This document shows positions 37,901 to 63,749 of a stretch of 64,000 nucleotides of DNA, in pieces. The stretch lies in NCBI GenBank assembly GCA_012295275.1, contig CM022679.1, forward strand, positions 20,800,110 to 20,864,109, given 5' to 3'. The translations under genes and the position numbers were made by a program. The stretch is from Chrysomallon squamiferum. Lineage: Eukaryota; Mollusca; Gastropoda; Neomphalida; Peltospiridae. The notes beneath the pieces are model-generated. The model did not search any database. It worked only from the letters and a program-made list of their open reading frames with translations, and was not told where the DNA came from. How positions within the stretch are numbered: position 1 is the stretch's first letter; every line of letters begins with the position of its first letter.

Positions 37901-40900
37901 ACACATCATGATATCAATCTTTTTTTTTAATGGAACCAGCCATAAGTATAAAGTTATTCTTATATTTCTGTTTTAAAGTTTTATTAACCAACACAGGCAA
38001 CAGTATAAATTTATTCTGATTTCAGTTTAAGCCTCAGTTTTAATAATGAACTAGCCACTAGTATAATTCTATTCTAAATTAAGATTATAGCTCAGTCTTA
38101 ATACTGAACCAGATAAATATATAGTTCTTCTTACATTTCCATTTTAATAAAAAGTTATTCTAACTTGATGATAGACTTCTGTTTTAATAATGAGCCAGAC
38201 AACAGTATAATGTTATTCTTATACTTTTCTTTAATATTGAACCAGTGAACAGTATAAAGTTATTCTGAAATGATGATAGATTTCTGTTTTAATAGTGAAC
38301 CAGCAAAATGTTGTTATGAATTCATATTATACTTCACTTTTAATACTGGCCTGACTGCCATGAATCATTTTTCAAAACAGAAAGATAAACTTGAATAAAA
38401 ATAATCTGTGTATGGAAATCACAGTGTAACAATTTTTCTTGAATCCTATATGATTTCATTCTTTAATTTTATTTTATCTCCCTCAGTTGACTTCTGAAAT
38501 ATGTAAGCAACACACTAAGGGACCTGCCACATCCAAGAGTTGTAGCATTCAGCCAGAACATCAAAGATCAGCTGAAAGATGTTATTCAAGTTATCAGTAT
38601 GCAATGAAATACCCAGATGAAAGAGAAATTGATTTTCAACCTGAAATAAGAACCACCAAAACACCTACTAAATCAAGTGCTATCAGTAAGCCTGACACTA
38701 AACCAAGAGAGAGAAAAACTGGAGGAAAACAGCCATCAGTAATTTGTATTCATAATCTCAGAGGCAAATGTGAATTTGGATCTTCCTGTCGTTCTGAGCA
38801 CAAGTCAGGAATTTACCAGTGGCAGTGGAAGACAGACACTGATTCGGAATGGACTGATTTTAATGACGACATCAACATTGCAATAGAGAAAATCTTTAGT
38901 CAACCAGATGATTCTGTGTGCTCTATAAAAATAGGGTATATTATTTGATTCATTTTTGTAAATATATACAATAGTTGAGTGATTAAAGAACAGAGTGTAA
39001 GCACAGGTTTTTTCTTGATTTTTTTTAGATATGTTGTTGTTTTGTATCGTTTTGTTTTTAAATGCAAAATCATTACAAATGGTTCATGGAAACTGTTCTT
39101 GCAAGCTGTTCAAAAAATCCTTTATTGTTACATGTATTAATGAACGTTTTGTACTTTTCATTTTTTAAAAACACCTTCTCTAATGTGAAATATATATAAT
39201 ATATATATATAATACAATATTTTCATCAGTAAGTGATATTTCAAAAGCAAATCCAAAATCTGGATCATTGTCACTTAAATATACATGAATTGTTTATTTA
39301 TTAAATTTATTTAGACACAGTTTTCAAGCAAGATATCTTTTCTCTCTATCCGTCTTTCTTTCTTTTTTATTTTTCTCTTCTTTTATTTATTTATTATTAT
39401 CACTATTATTATGATTTTTATAGATTTCTTTTTTTATATCACACCAGAGAAAAAAATGCAGGTTTGCCATGTATGATGTAAAATTTTGGCTATCAGTTGT
39501 TTTATAGCTGTATTATTTTACTGCTGTACTTTTTATTAGCAAAGACAGGTTTACAATTAAAAAAATTAAACAATTACTTTGAAGTATAAAAACCAGCATA
39601 TTGTAACCATTTATTCACGACATTCAACTGTATTTTCAGTGGCACTGTAATAAAAATTGATTTTGAATCAATGACTGCCAGTGGAGGAGATGAAATTCGT
39701 ATTCGAAGATTGACAACAATTTCTTCTGCAATAGCACCTCCTTCCATTCAAAGATGGACAACAGTCTGGCATTGGTACTGGCAGGATGAGAATGGAGTGT
39801 GGATAGAATATGGTGAACCAGTAAGTAGATAAAATAAATGAGCTATTTTAAATCATCCTTCAATGACATAATTAATATCAGACTACATCTGAATTTGTTT
39901 AACATGTACGTCACACAAAAGAAGTATAATTATGTTTCTACTCTTCCTGTACTCACCAATCTTCACTGAAAACATTCATCTTGTTGCTATTGAATAGTTA
40001 CCACATTAAAGAACTTTAAACCAGTATTTTGTTACTAGAATCAAATCAGAATACACACATTATTTAATGTACTCACAGGTTGTTTTTTTTAAATTTATTC
40101 TTAAAGGATGTAAAGGGTAGGAAAGCAGATCTTGATAGTGACAAGATTGAGATAGAATATCAAAAAATCCAGAAGCTGACATTAATTTTGAAAACGGACG
40201 CTTCAAATATGTTCTGTCATTCACTAAAATGAAACAAATAAACTGTAAAACAAAGAAAGGACGCAAGGTTCAGCGCAGAACAACTTACTTCCATCCACAA
40301 AATACTGACAGAAGGTACATTTAAAATAGCAAATATAAACACCTAAATCAAATTCATACCAAATATTTAAGTCATTGTTAATGATAAACTCACATTTCTA
40401 AAATGATAAAAAACACTTAACCATTCATTATAAAATAATTATATTAACACTGTTGGAAAGATCTTCATTTATTAAGAGTTTTGAGATTTTACTTTCATGT
40501 CATATTTTACTAATAAGAAATGAAGTTATTTTAGATCACAGGGAACTGTATTTTCTTAACATGTAACCGTGTAATGTCAAAAATTAGTCAAAATGCTTCA
40601 GTGTTAATTTGATTTAATAGTTTTGTATCTTTAATATTCTGATCCTGATCTATTTTCAGAACTATGGATGATGTTGCTGATGGTCAGTTGAAGTGTGCTG
40701 TACCAAAAGAATGGAAAGTAACATCAAAAGATGTGATTGAGCATTATCAAGTGAAATTGGTGTGTGAAATAATTACTTCAGTCCAGTTAATTATGGATAA
40801 TAATACACATCATGAAATCAATGGTACAACGTTATTATAAATTAAGATTATACTTTGGTCTGAATGCTGAACCAGCCAAATATATAAAGTTATTCTTTTA

Positions 40901-42883
40901 TTTCTGTTTTAAAGTTATTCTGAATCAATGATTTCTGTTTTAATAATTAACCAGCAAACAATATAATGTTATCATGAATTAATTTTATACTTCACCTTTA
41001 ATACTGGCCTGACTGCCATGAATCATTTTTCATAACCGAAAGATAAATTTGAATAAAAATAACCTGTGTGTGGGAATCACAGTATAACAATGTTTCTTGA
41101 ATCCTAGATGATTTCATCTTATTATTATTCTTTTGATCTCCCCTCAGTTGAATTCTGAAATGTATATGCATCACACTATGGTACCTGCCTCATCCAAAAG
41201 CTATATCTGTGTTATGAACAGTTTAGTTTATAGCTTAAAATTATTATTTTATTATTGTTGGTGACTTATTATAGTCCTTGCAATTGGATTTGCAAAGTCA
41301 GAACATGCACTGTTTTCCTGACAACACAAAAAGAATCCAAAGAGCATGTATGAAGTCATGTTCTGACTGTAGGAAAATGATGGTATTTTTCATCTGTAAT
41401 CCTTCCTTTATTATACTTTATTATTAATTAAGTATGGGATTGCAAAAACAAATTAAACATAATCTGAAAGTGTAGAGAATAAACATTATTTCTTCTTATC
41501 ACTGAAACTAATAACATTGGTATCTGCTCTTAAATATCTATACAGATAAACTTGGACAAAGTATTTTTCAAATTAATTCAGTTTTCAAATCAATTTGAAT
41601 TGCACAGTTTAGTTATCAAATGTTCAAAACGTAATAAATTATCAAAAAAGAAAGAGGATGATGGAAAGTCAATTGTTTTAAATTGCAAATTATTGAAAAT
41701 AATTATATTTAAAAAAAGAAGACAATTTGCATTTTGCAATAATCCATTTATATGTATCTGAGTATTTATAATGAGGCATATCATGGGAATTAATTGCTGC
41801 AGATTTTAAAGACTTTTTTTCCTGATTTTGCTTTTTTGATTTTAGCATAACATGTCTGATGTTTTCAGGTTGAAAAGAACAGCCAAGAGCTTGAGGAAAT
41901 TAACAGACTTTTTCGTGAGACAATGTCTTATAACATTAAAAAATTGAAGAGAATTGAAAATGGAGAACTATGGAGCAACTACTGTCAGTAAGTCAACTTT
42001 CTCTGTAGTGAACCTTTTACTACAAGTTGCTGCTTTCTTCCTACTAAGACAGTGTTGTATGTTTGATGTTTATGTTGTTGTTTTTTGTGGGGTTTTTTCT
42101 ACTGTGTACAATTACAGTCACAGGATCAGTTAGTGTACACAAATCACCTAATTTCTTGTTTTATCTATTTCCCCTTTACTCTTTTATACAGGACTGTTCT
42201 TCATGTTTTTATGTTGGGGAAAGATGTATATAAAATATTAATTGGTGGTAATAAATAATAATAAATAAAAAGAATGGAAAATTAGTAATTTGACAATATA
42301 TAAGTGTAAATTAATTGAATATTGCTAAATAAGACATTTCATTCATTGTTTCTTTCTTTTATTTCTTTTATTTTTTTTTGATATGTATTCTGTACATTAA
42401 ATTTTGACTCTTTATTAAGAATGATTAAAAATTCTGTTCATAAAATCATTAATTAACAAATTATTGTTACTCTTTAACAGTAAAAAGAGTGTTATGAAAA
42501 GAAAACTGGGTAAAGAAGTGGAGGAAAGACAGTTATTTCATGGTACAACAGAAAAAAACATCCAAGCAATCTGTCGTCAGGGGTTTGATTTTCGCTTCAG
42601 TGGAAAAGCAGTAGGGACTCGATATGGTAAAGGCAGCTATTTTGCAAGTCAAGCTTCATATTCTGATTCTTTTACTGACTGCAAAATGATGTTTGTGGCC
42701 AAAATACTTGTTGGTGAATTTGTCGAAGGTAAGGAGTCATACGTGCGGCCTCCACCCAAAGATTATTCAGAGCCTCATGGAGATTTGTTTGATAGCTGTG
42801 TTGACAACACAACAGACCCCAAAATCTTTGTCGTCTTTGATTTAATCCAAGTTTATCCACAATACCTAATTACATATTGCTAG
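31870..42883 (+). CDS. Full-length PARP12/ZAP-like gene with four-CCCH head and three CCCH-WWE-WWE modules (locus 3)
   Basis: Exons: 31870-32990, 33802-33979, 34263-34471, 34824-34923; 35565-36013, 36718-36898, 37185-37393, 37746-37845; 38487-38935, 39640-39820, 40107-40314, 40660-40759; 41869-41987, 42481-42883. The first exon encodes a winged-helix-like start (about residues 1-75) and four CCCH fingers (C80-H98, C100-H119, C164-H182, C184-H201), the layout of the RNA-binding head of ZAP and PARP12. It continues through a linker into a fifth finger (C311-H329) and WWE1. Two more modules follow, then a catalytic domain with LFHGT, GKGSYFA and PKIFVVFD (H-Y-I). Exon 40107-40314 has six A at 40162-40167 where its sisters have seven bases, shifting the frame to a TGA at 40230-40232. 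Skipping that exon with the next one restores the frame. Without the deletion the model is about 1,335 residues. Either a sequencing slip, an allele, or an exon now skipped. Confidence 0.83.
35010..35460. repeat. Degenerate intronic minisatellite, locus 3
   Basis: Units of about 45-60 bases sharing AATGAACCAG, AACAGTATAA and AAGTTATTCT, in the intron before module 2. The same array recurs at about 37,935-38,385 (duplicated with the module) and 12,615-12,975 (locus 1). Confidence 0.6.
35565..37845 (+). other. Locus 3, module 2
   Basis: A 35565-36013, B 36718-36898, C 37185-37393, D 37746-37845. Exon A begins in phase 0 with a linker (LTSEICKQHT), then YAMKYPDE and a CCCH finger (CIHNLRGKCEFGSSCRSEH). 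The intron 34924-35564 upstream and 37846-38486 downstream hold the degenerate minisatellite. Confidence 0.8.
38487..40759 (+). other. Locus 3, module 3, with a 1-base deletion in exon C
   Basis: A 38487-38935, B 39640-39820, C 40107-40314 (208 bases, expected 209), D 40660-40759. A is almost identical to module 2. The deletion is in an A run at 40162-40167 within the second half of WWE2. Confidence 0.8.
41148..41260 (+). pseudogene. Leftover exon-A start before the catalytic exons (locus 3)
   Basis: CCCTCAG acceptor and an open frame homologous to the exon-A start (LNSEMYMHHT), continuing for about 38 codons to a TGA near 41,261. Position is equivalent to 12,982 and 23,539. Confidence 0.6.
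41869..42883 (+). other. Locus 3, PARP catalytic exons
   Basis: 41869-41987 and 42481-42883. H in LFHGT (near 42,540), Y in GKGSYFA, I in PKIFVVFD; ends VYPQYLITYC. One extra codon relative to the other loci (LGKEVEERQ). The intron is AT-rich and otherwise unremarkable. Confidence 0.85.
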
Positions 42884-44629
42884 TCACACAGGTCACCTAT
42901 CCATAAATAGAGTTTCTTGATAAGGAAACCATTAAATAAACTGTAAAACATTAAATTTCAGCTTTAGTTATTTGTATGTAGCAAGATTAAATTTAAAAAG
43001 TAAACTTTAGATATTTTGATGTTTTATCAAAATGGATTTTTGGCCTGTTTTGTTTTGTTATTTTGCTAGAGAAATATTATTTAGCCTGCTTTAACGTTTT
43101 CTTTTATTACTAAATACAGATTTATGCAAATGTTTCATATTGTTTTTTAAATATGTACTGTTTCTAATTTTTAATATATATCGGTACCTTGTGTGTGTGT
43201 GTGTGTGTGAAGAATATACATTTATAAACATTTTACTATTGAATCTGTGCAGTGATAATCAATAACATTTATAATTCTAAATTAAAATGGAATTTACAAT
43301 ACTTGTGGTATCGGTTTTCAACCGATTTGTATCAAATACAAAATTAAATTTTAATTCAAAGTAGATTGAAGTTAAAGCATTCTTTGTTTCCTTTAACAAA
43401 ATTAAATGTAATCTCAAGTTAAGCTTTATAGAAATTTGTCTTTAGTGATTGTATAACAGAAACTAAATAAATATGCATGTAAAAATAGTATCATAGTTCT
43501 GTGACAAATGGTGGAAAAACATCCATCTTTACCCATCCAAATAACTACAGACACAGATCTTCAATACTTTCAAGACAAAATCTTGTTATTTATCTTAAGA
43601 AAATATTTGATAATACATTGTATAAAATATTCAGATAAATTTTATATAATTTTTTTAGATTTAATAAACCTTTTTTGCTCATGTAAACATGTTTTGACAT
43701 TTTGGAACACTGTTATAAACTGGATATTTTTGAGAATTACTTTAAAGAAACATCAGATATATTTGCCTCTATTATATTAACATATATATCAGCTGTTCAT
43801 GTTTTTTATTTTGGATTAAAAAACGTTTTTTTAAAATGTGTGATTTTCTTGATAAATACATACGAGAATAAAGTACTTGTATTTGCTCCTTCAATGTCAG
43901 TCATTTGTTTTATGAAAACTTATTATTCATTGTCTTTGATTTTAACGTCAAGTTGTTTTTCGTTGTATATAATTTTTTCATATTTTTTGTTTTTTTCAGT
44001 TTTCAGTACTAATTTTGCAGTCTTTGCTAAATGAATGAAAATAAGACTACTGTTTGCTGTTCACATTTTGAAATTAACATTTAAGTCATCTGAGTTCAGT
44101 TATTTAAAGGTTTAATGTCTACAAGGAAAAGTACATGCATTTTGTTAGTTATCGAGACTTTTGTTCATTGCCAATAGTCTTCAAAAAAAAAAATTTTTGT
44201 TGTTTTTGTTTTACTTGCCATGAAAAAACCCAGTTATATCATTATAATGCTATCATATATTTACCGATTAAAATATATGTTTAGAAAGTTTTAAAACCCA
44301 ACTTAGCAATCAAGTTAATAATTCAGTCAGTATTTATGCTGTGAAATGTTTGTTGTAGAAACTGTTTTATGGTTTGTTAGTTGGTCATGTTGAGAATAAA
44401 CATTAAGTCAGTTATAAGAAGCAGTAACTATTTATTATTTCTGTTCTAATTATAAAATATCTGAATTGAATTTTGGTATTAAGCTTTAATTCACAGTAAA
44501 AATAATCGGTTATTTCAATACTGCAGTAATGTGTTACAACTCCTCTTGGGTCAGAAAAACAAATCTATTGCAACAGGTTGTTATAATTCTTTAATAAAAA
44601 AAATAACATACATTGATGATATACTTTAA
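42884..44629. other. 3' UTR of locus 3 and convergent intergenic region
   Basis: The conserved 3' UTR block lies at 43,030-43,160, a (TG)n tract at 43192-43210, and an AATAAA near 43,467. 43,500-43,720 still parallels the flanks of loci 1 and 2. From about 44,000 no duplication is seen. The gene meets PIGQ tail to tail; TTTATT near 44,432 could be the minus-strand PIGQ polyadenylation signal. Confidence 0.5.
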
Positions 44630-47600
44630 TTAACTATTCTTTTCTTTTTTCTCAATAGGTGAGTTTTGAATCCATGGATAAATTAGATGGCCAGTTATCA
44701 TGCTGTGTAATAGTTTCATCATTGAACCTGTCTCATTCTGGCATTCCAACACTGACTCAGTCTTTGTAAGATTCCACAATTTTCTTAATGAAATATGAGA
44801 TGTCTGAAACATAAAAAAAAAAAAAAAAAACCCCATTTTATTTCTTAATTTAAAATGGTGGATCATGGTGAATTTCAAACCTGTTCCAATTAACACAGTT
44901 TGAACTCAAACTTTGGTAAGGAGACATAAGGGATCAGGCAAATCTACTTGAATTTCATAAATGTTCAAATATTCAAATTTCAAATATTTACTGTGGTTTT
45001 CTTATGGATGAATAGCCACACTCTTGCATATTTGGTAATCTAAGTAAATAACAAAATAAATGTCAAGTTCGTGAACTTTTTTTTCTTCTAAACTTTGAGG
45101 AACTTAATCAGTCCATACAGAAGTGTACTAAATGTACAGTACAAATATTCTACAAAAGCAAAATTCTTAATTCATAAAATTATACATATTAATGTTATTT
45201 CTGCCAGAAATGTGATGAATATCAATTAAATCACCAGTTCAAAAAATTGTTACCACAAAAAGATAGTAATGAAGTACTGTGTGTGTTTTTTTTTTTAAAT
45301 TATCGCCTTTTACTACAGTGTGTAATTGCACACAAACTGATTAACAATGCATGAGAATATTCAATAGATGTGTAAATATTAACTGGCATTTAAATAGCAT
45401 GTTTCACACAGTATATTCATTTGTGAGCAAAACAAACATCAGTCAGTGAACTTTATCACTTAACTACAGAAGTTCATTTAAGTCTGTCATCAATTATGTA
45501 TTATATAAAGCTACCATAAAATGCACAGAGTATCCAAGCTGGCATATTTTGTTGTATTTAATCAATGTCCCATTCTTCTATAGTTACCAAGGGAACAATA
45601 GCTTGACCATTCAGCACTTGGATTTTTCAAAGGCTAACTTCTAATATATCGGTGTTTGATTATTCAAAGGTCATTATTACTAATTAACACTAACTTATAT
45701 AGGAGCTCAACTGGACCATACTTTCAGCTTGACAGATCAAGGTTCTGATGAAATCACTGCTCAAATTATCCAAGTTTGTCTGTGTAATTACACACTGATA
45801 ATTACTACTTAAAATTCATACATCTGTATACTTCTAATACATATACTCACACACACATACACACACATTATGAGACCTATTAAAATTATTTTGGACTGTT
45901 ATAGAGTTAATAAAAATTAACATACCTGCATTGTAAAGATTAATGAACTTTCCATACAAGAATTTGGAACTACTGTAAATCTGACATCACCTGTAAAATA
46001 ATTAAATAGGAATATATTACCAAATATATATTGTTTAGCAAAAAACTGTGTACCAAATAGTTCATTCAAATGTGGATCACATCATCTTATTTTTGATCAG
46101 ATAATATAATATGAAAAGGGATTTCCTCACTCCTGCATTTAACATTAAAACAGGGTACAAAATTAAAACGAGCCTTTGTAATACAGTGTTATGTAAGAGT
46201 TATATGAAAATACAAGCATAAATGTTAAGCAGCCAATTAAATTCATGTTTCTGCTTTATTTTCTTGAAAAATGTCTTGCACCACTAAATTTCTTTGAAAG
46301 AGCAGCATAATTAATTTAAAATTTGTAAATGATATTTGACAGATAATTATTTTATTAATACTCACCTGTTACAGCTTTAGATCTGATTATCCAGAGGAAA
46401 AGAGTGAAAACTGGTGCTGTTATGATTACTCTGACACAAAATGACAGCACAGTTTTGACAAACAAAACTGCAAGTCTCAACTGAAATTATGCAAATTAAC
46501 CACTATTAACAAATTACCTTTTCAAAATCTTATAATTTTAACGCATGAAACACTCCCCAAAAGTATAAATGATATCCTCACAAAAAACCCCATCCAAACA
46601 AGAAACCACTATTAAACAAAAAAAAGAAATCTAAAAATGTAAAGAATTTTATTGATATTTAAAAACATAAGAATTTTTTCATGTATCAGTAACAGCTGAT
46701 ATATCACAGACAAGTACAAGTCAGCTATCTGTTATCTATTTATTTCTCTATTTATTTGCACTGAAATCATTCAATAAATCTTATCACATGTATCAATTTA
46801 TTACCCACCACAAGGAACACTGTGTAGTAAAGAAGCATAGTTGGCAACAAAAACAAAAGTATTGTGAAGAATAAGGTTCCAATGAAAAGCTGGTCAATGT
46901 CATACGATACTGAATCAACACGGGTTCGAAGAACATTCCATTTCTTCCCTCGAAATAAACGCCATAAAGATGCCAGTGCAAACACTTGGAGACTGTACAA
47001 TCTGAATAACAGGATACATATTTCATAATTATAACGTTATTAAATCCTCTTTGTTGTTAATGAGTATCTTTTTTAAAAAAATGATTAAAATTATTTTGTT
47101 TTCTAAAATTAAAAAAATCAGGATTTCTCTCTTCATCTAAAAATCTCAATTTATTAAATAAAACTAATGGAAGATCCCTGAATTATTTAAACACTGCTAA
47201 ACATTATACATATCCCTATGCTTTGATCTGCTTGACAATCTTGTATCTTGCTCTTTTCTTTGTCAGCATGCATGACACATGTTGCAGGCATGATTCACAT
47301 TGCTTTTATTAAAAGAAAAATAGCTAATAACTCACCTAGCAGCATATACATAGAAACAATAGATATGTAAAGTGAGCATGGAGAATATATCTTGTACTAG
47401 ACACAGCTGCATAGAAAATCCCATCAATCCCAGAGTGCTGCTGTAATACAAAATATTCCCAAGAACAGGACGTAGAACAGACAGATAACCTGAAACAGAG
47501 TAATTACCACCATGAACTTTAAACTGTCCAGTTTAACTAATAAGTTAAATATTTTCTGTTTAACTAATAATAAAAATAATAATGCCAAAAAGATATCAAA

Positions 47601-50034
47601 ATCAAATCAGAAAAACAAAAAATATTTCATTATTAACAAATTTGAATTTATCATTTATTAGCATTAAAAATTCAGAAAATGATTCTGTTCCTTTCATCCT
47701 GCTTGATACAATTATTAATTTAAAATAAATAAATAAACAAAAATAAAATGTTAACCTAACTGATGTAGTAATACCTGCCCACAGATATATGTGATAAAGG
47801 AAAAAATGTCCTAGAAAACGAGTTAGTTGTGAGTTCAGTTTCAAACCAGCAGGGGCACCCATCAGCCAGTTTATTAAGTTTGTAAGTGACCTTCCAACTT
47901 CCTGCAATAAACATTGAATAAAAATGTGTGTGTGTATTCAAAAAAACAACAACAACATCAAACTGAATACTAATTTAAATAAAAGTAAAAAAAAATATTT
48001 TTAAGAATTACAATTTCTCATTCAACAATATACTGACTGTTTTAATGTCATTTAAAACTATATATCATCTTTTTGTAAAATTAATCTTGACTTAAAACCA
48101 AGAGACATTTGTATTTATAAACAATTTACTTGATTTATTCTAAAATTTAATTTTCATACCATTTTTAAATACGGAAAAGGTGTAATACTGAGAAAAATAC
48201 AAGCACATTTCAACTAACTGTGATATCAGATACATGCATTTAGGCGGACAACTGTGAGTCTGTTTGTCTGTAATACTGAATTTGTACTCAGCCATTACGA
48301 ATTTACCTTAATTAGAAATAATAATAAATGTTTATGAATATTTAAAATTCACTTTAACTCCATACCAAAGAATTTAGAGTTTAAAACTGGTTTCTATCTG
48401 CTGTTTATTAAAATTAAATTTTTTCTTTTTTTAAAAACAGAACTTACATCTGCCCAGTTGATTAAAAAGTCAGCAAATGTAGCTGCCATTCCTTCCTGCA
48501 TCATGAAAACCATCAAAACAACACCTAACATTGTATCTATTAGTTGCTGCCAGCAGACATCAGCAAAACTGAAAAATATTTTCATTACTTTTTTATTTAC
48601 ATATTACCTTTTAAGAAAATAATTTGTTCGCTTTATAGGCAAAATGTGTTCCAAAACACGACAAAATTAATTCTGACCCAAATATAAAATATTATCTTTA
48701 AAAACTATTTAAATACTACTGCAATACACAGTATTGAATGTTTTTAAATGAAACTGAAACTGAAATACAGGAAAGGCTGACACTGAATAATGATTAGTTT
48801 CTGCATCAAGCAATTAAGTTAAGATTTAATGCTTTCATGAATGCCTTGAAATGATAGTATCAATTCTGATACTGAAGCAGACAATGATCTGATTATAAGG
48901 ATTATACAAAATGTTTTATGGAAAGGTTAAATTATTCAAGCCAATGTTTACACATTAAAAGATACTCACAATAATTTATTTAATGGAGTGCTGACAGATG
49001 TAAAAGCTGTGTTCATTTTTTTTCTTTGGTGATACTTTACTTGAAGCTGATGAGTCAACATGGGTACATCAGTCCAGTAAGCTAGCAAAGAATGGTTTCT
49101 AAAACTGGAGAAAAAAGAAGAAACAATTCCTTTGAAAAATAAGCTTTATTTGGTATTGTTATAGGTATTTAAGATAAAGTTGGGAGAAAACTGAATGAGA
49201 AAAAAAAATATAATAATTCCCAGAAAAAAAAACTTATTATATATTTTTTTTCCATTCTTAAATGATTTATTTGTTTGGTAATTTATCTTATGCAAAATAT
49301 AAAGCATTGGTATTTAGTGTTTAAAAAATTACTTACAGGTTATCCAACATTCCACCAATATACAGCAGAATTCCTGAGAAGCACTGAATAATGTAACAAA
49401 ACCATTTTGATAACCAAGACAGCCAGAATCCACGGCTTTTTGTCCATGTGATACAATGATCACAATTTTTCTCTAATGTTATAAAATTCTTGAACATATA
49501 TAAAGTGGAAACTAAACCTGAAACAGTTTCAGTGGATTCAAGAGAAGAGATCTGTAATTTTTCCAAATTCAGTGGCTTGAAAATCTCCATAGAACTTTCC
49601 TTGGAATCATTTGATTTATTTTGTTCAAGAAGATTCTTTGATTTATTGCAAATAATATAGGATGACAAAATATCTGTTGGATTATAAAGAATCAAATGGC
49701 ATTTTAGTTTAACTTTCCTCCCTTTTTGAAATTTGTAAAAGCAACATGAGAATATTCTGGAACTTTTCTCTTGCATAACAAGCCAGAACTTGAAGCTTTT
49801 ATCATCTGTTAATAAAGGTGTAATGTTTTGATCATGTTTGCTTCTATATTCTGTGTTTGATGTGTGCCAGGTTCCAATAACTTGAAGTGGAGGCAGTACT
49901 AGTGGTTTTTGTTCCTCTGTGTTCATGCAGTGTGCATATACACATCTTATTCCCTCATGAATGTAACCAATGAAGTAACCACAATGTACTGACAGAAGTT
50001 GATAAGGAACAAAAACTTTCCAGATATCTGACAT
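44630..50034 (-). CDS. PIGQ: Phosphatidylinositol N-acetylglucosaminyltransferase subunit Q
   Basis: Minus-strand exons in order: 50034-49337, 49104-48970, 48568-48448, 47901-47775, 47489-47336, 47001-46809, 46480-46366, 45990-45926, 44803-44630. They sum to 1,782 bases, 594 codons with the stop, giving 593 residues, close to the known family length. PIGQ is a subunit of the ER-membrane GPI-GlcNAc transferase, which makes the first step of GPI-anchor synthesis by moving GlcNAc to phosphatidylinositol; it is thought to hold the complex together. Family hallmarks are clear: [11 protein letters not shown] with FFLYHIYLW, and [15 protein letters not shown] followed by [16 protein letters not shown] and a hydrophobic run. 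Several exons are hydrophobic and fit transmembrane helices. The start is chosen because a 5' acceptor lies only 8 bases upstream. Exon 6 must end at 46809, not 46805, to keep frame. Confidence 0.93.
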
Positions 50035-50620
50035 GCTTCTTCCTGAAATTAAAAAAAAAAAATTAAATAATAATAATAATAATAATTAAAATAAGCAATA
50101 AAATCTTTTGAAAGTTTTAATCAATTCCCCTACCTGGTTCACATTAATGGATAAACTGAAGTAGATGATTCAACTTACAGTTATAATGCTATTATTACTG
50201 TTTTTGTTTTCAACAATTACATTTATAATTCATTAAATTACAAATGTTTTATTAAAAAGTCATAAATTATTAAATATATTATGAATGTATAATTTAATTC
50301 TGTAGTCTATAAAATTAGAAAGTATAATCAAATCATTATAAGTAAGTTATAACACTATTAAACTAACACTAAGTATAATGAGTATTACAGTATTAGTATA
50401 AGACGTCACAAGGAGTTGAGGACATGAGAATCTTTTACACTGTAAATTGCAGCGCACTTACTGACATTAATTTATAAAATCCTCCATAAAATTATTTATG
50501 GTCCTTTTTCTTAGGTTGGAGGATAATGAGAATCATCGACTGACTGAAGACAGATCTGAGATCGCTAATGTCATGATTATATTTCCGGTTGATGCATACA
50601 CTGATACAGCAAGCACTTTT
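50035..50620 (-). promoter_or_regulatory. PIGQ 5' UTR exon and shared PIGQ-TBCD promoter region
   Basis: On the minus strand an acceptor (TTTCAG) at 50043-50045 precedes the coding exon, and a strong donor (GTAAGT) ends an upstream non-coding exon at 50462. The two start codons are 590 bases apart in divergent orientation. TTCCGG at 50583-50588 is an ETS-like core. No TATA box stands out. A bidirectional housekeeping promoter around 50,500-50,600 is inferred. The remaining DNA is AT-rich and holds nothing else recognisable. Confidence 0.55.
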
Positions 50621-50624
50621 CAAA

Positions 50625-63749
<13,125 letters not shown>

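Larger units (their letters stand above)
34490..40335. repeat. Recent tandem duplication of about 2.92 kb inside locus 3
   Basis: About 34,490-37,411 and 37,412-40,335 match with a constant offset of 2,922 bases and only scattered single-base and homopolymer differences (for example GGCATTGT at 36719 against GGCACTGT at 39641). Each copy carries D, A, B and most of C, so it moved one complete module's worth of exons. Introns are as similar as exons, showing that the event is recent. Confidence 0.88.

Noticed and set aside
43508-44034. Two ORFs of 90 and 110 codons after locus 3
   Set aside because: AT-rich frames in flank DNA; the matching flanks of loci 1 and 2 do not keep them.
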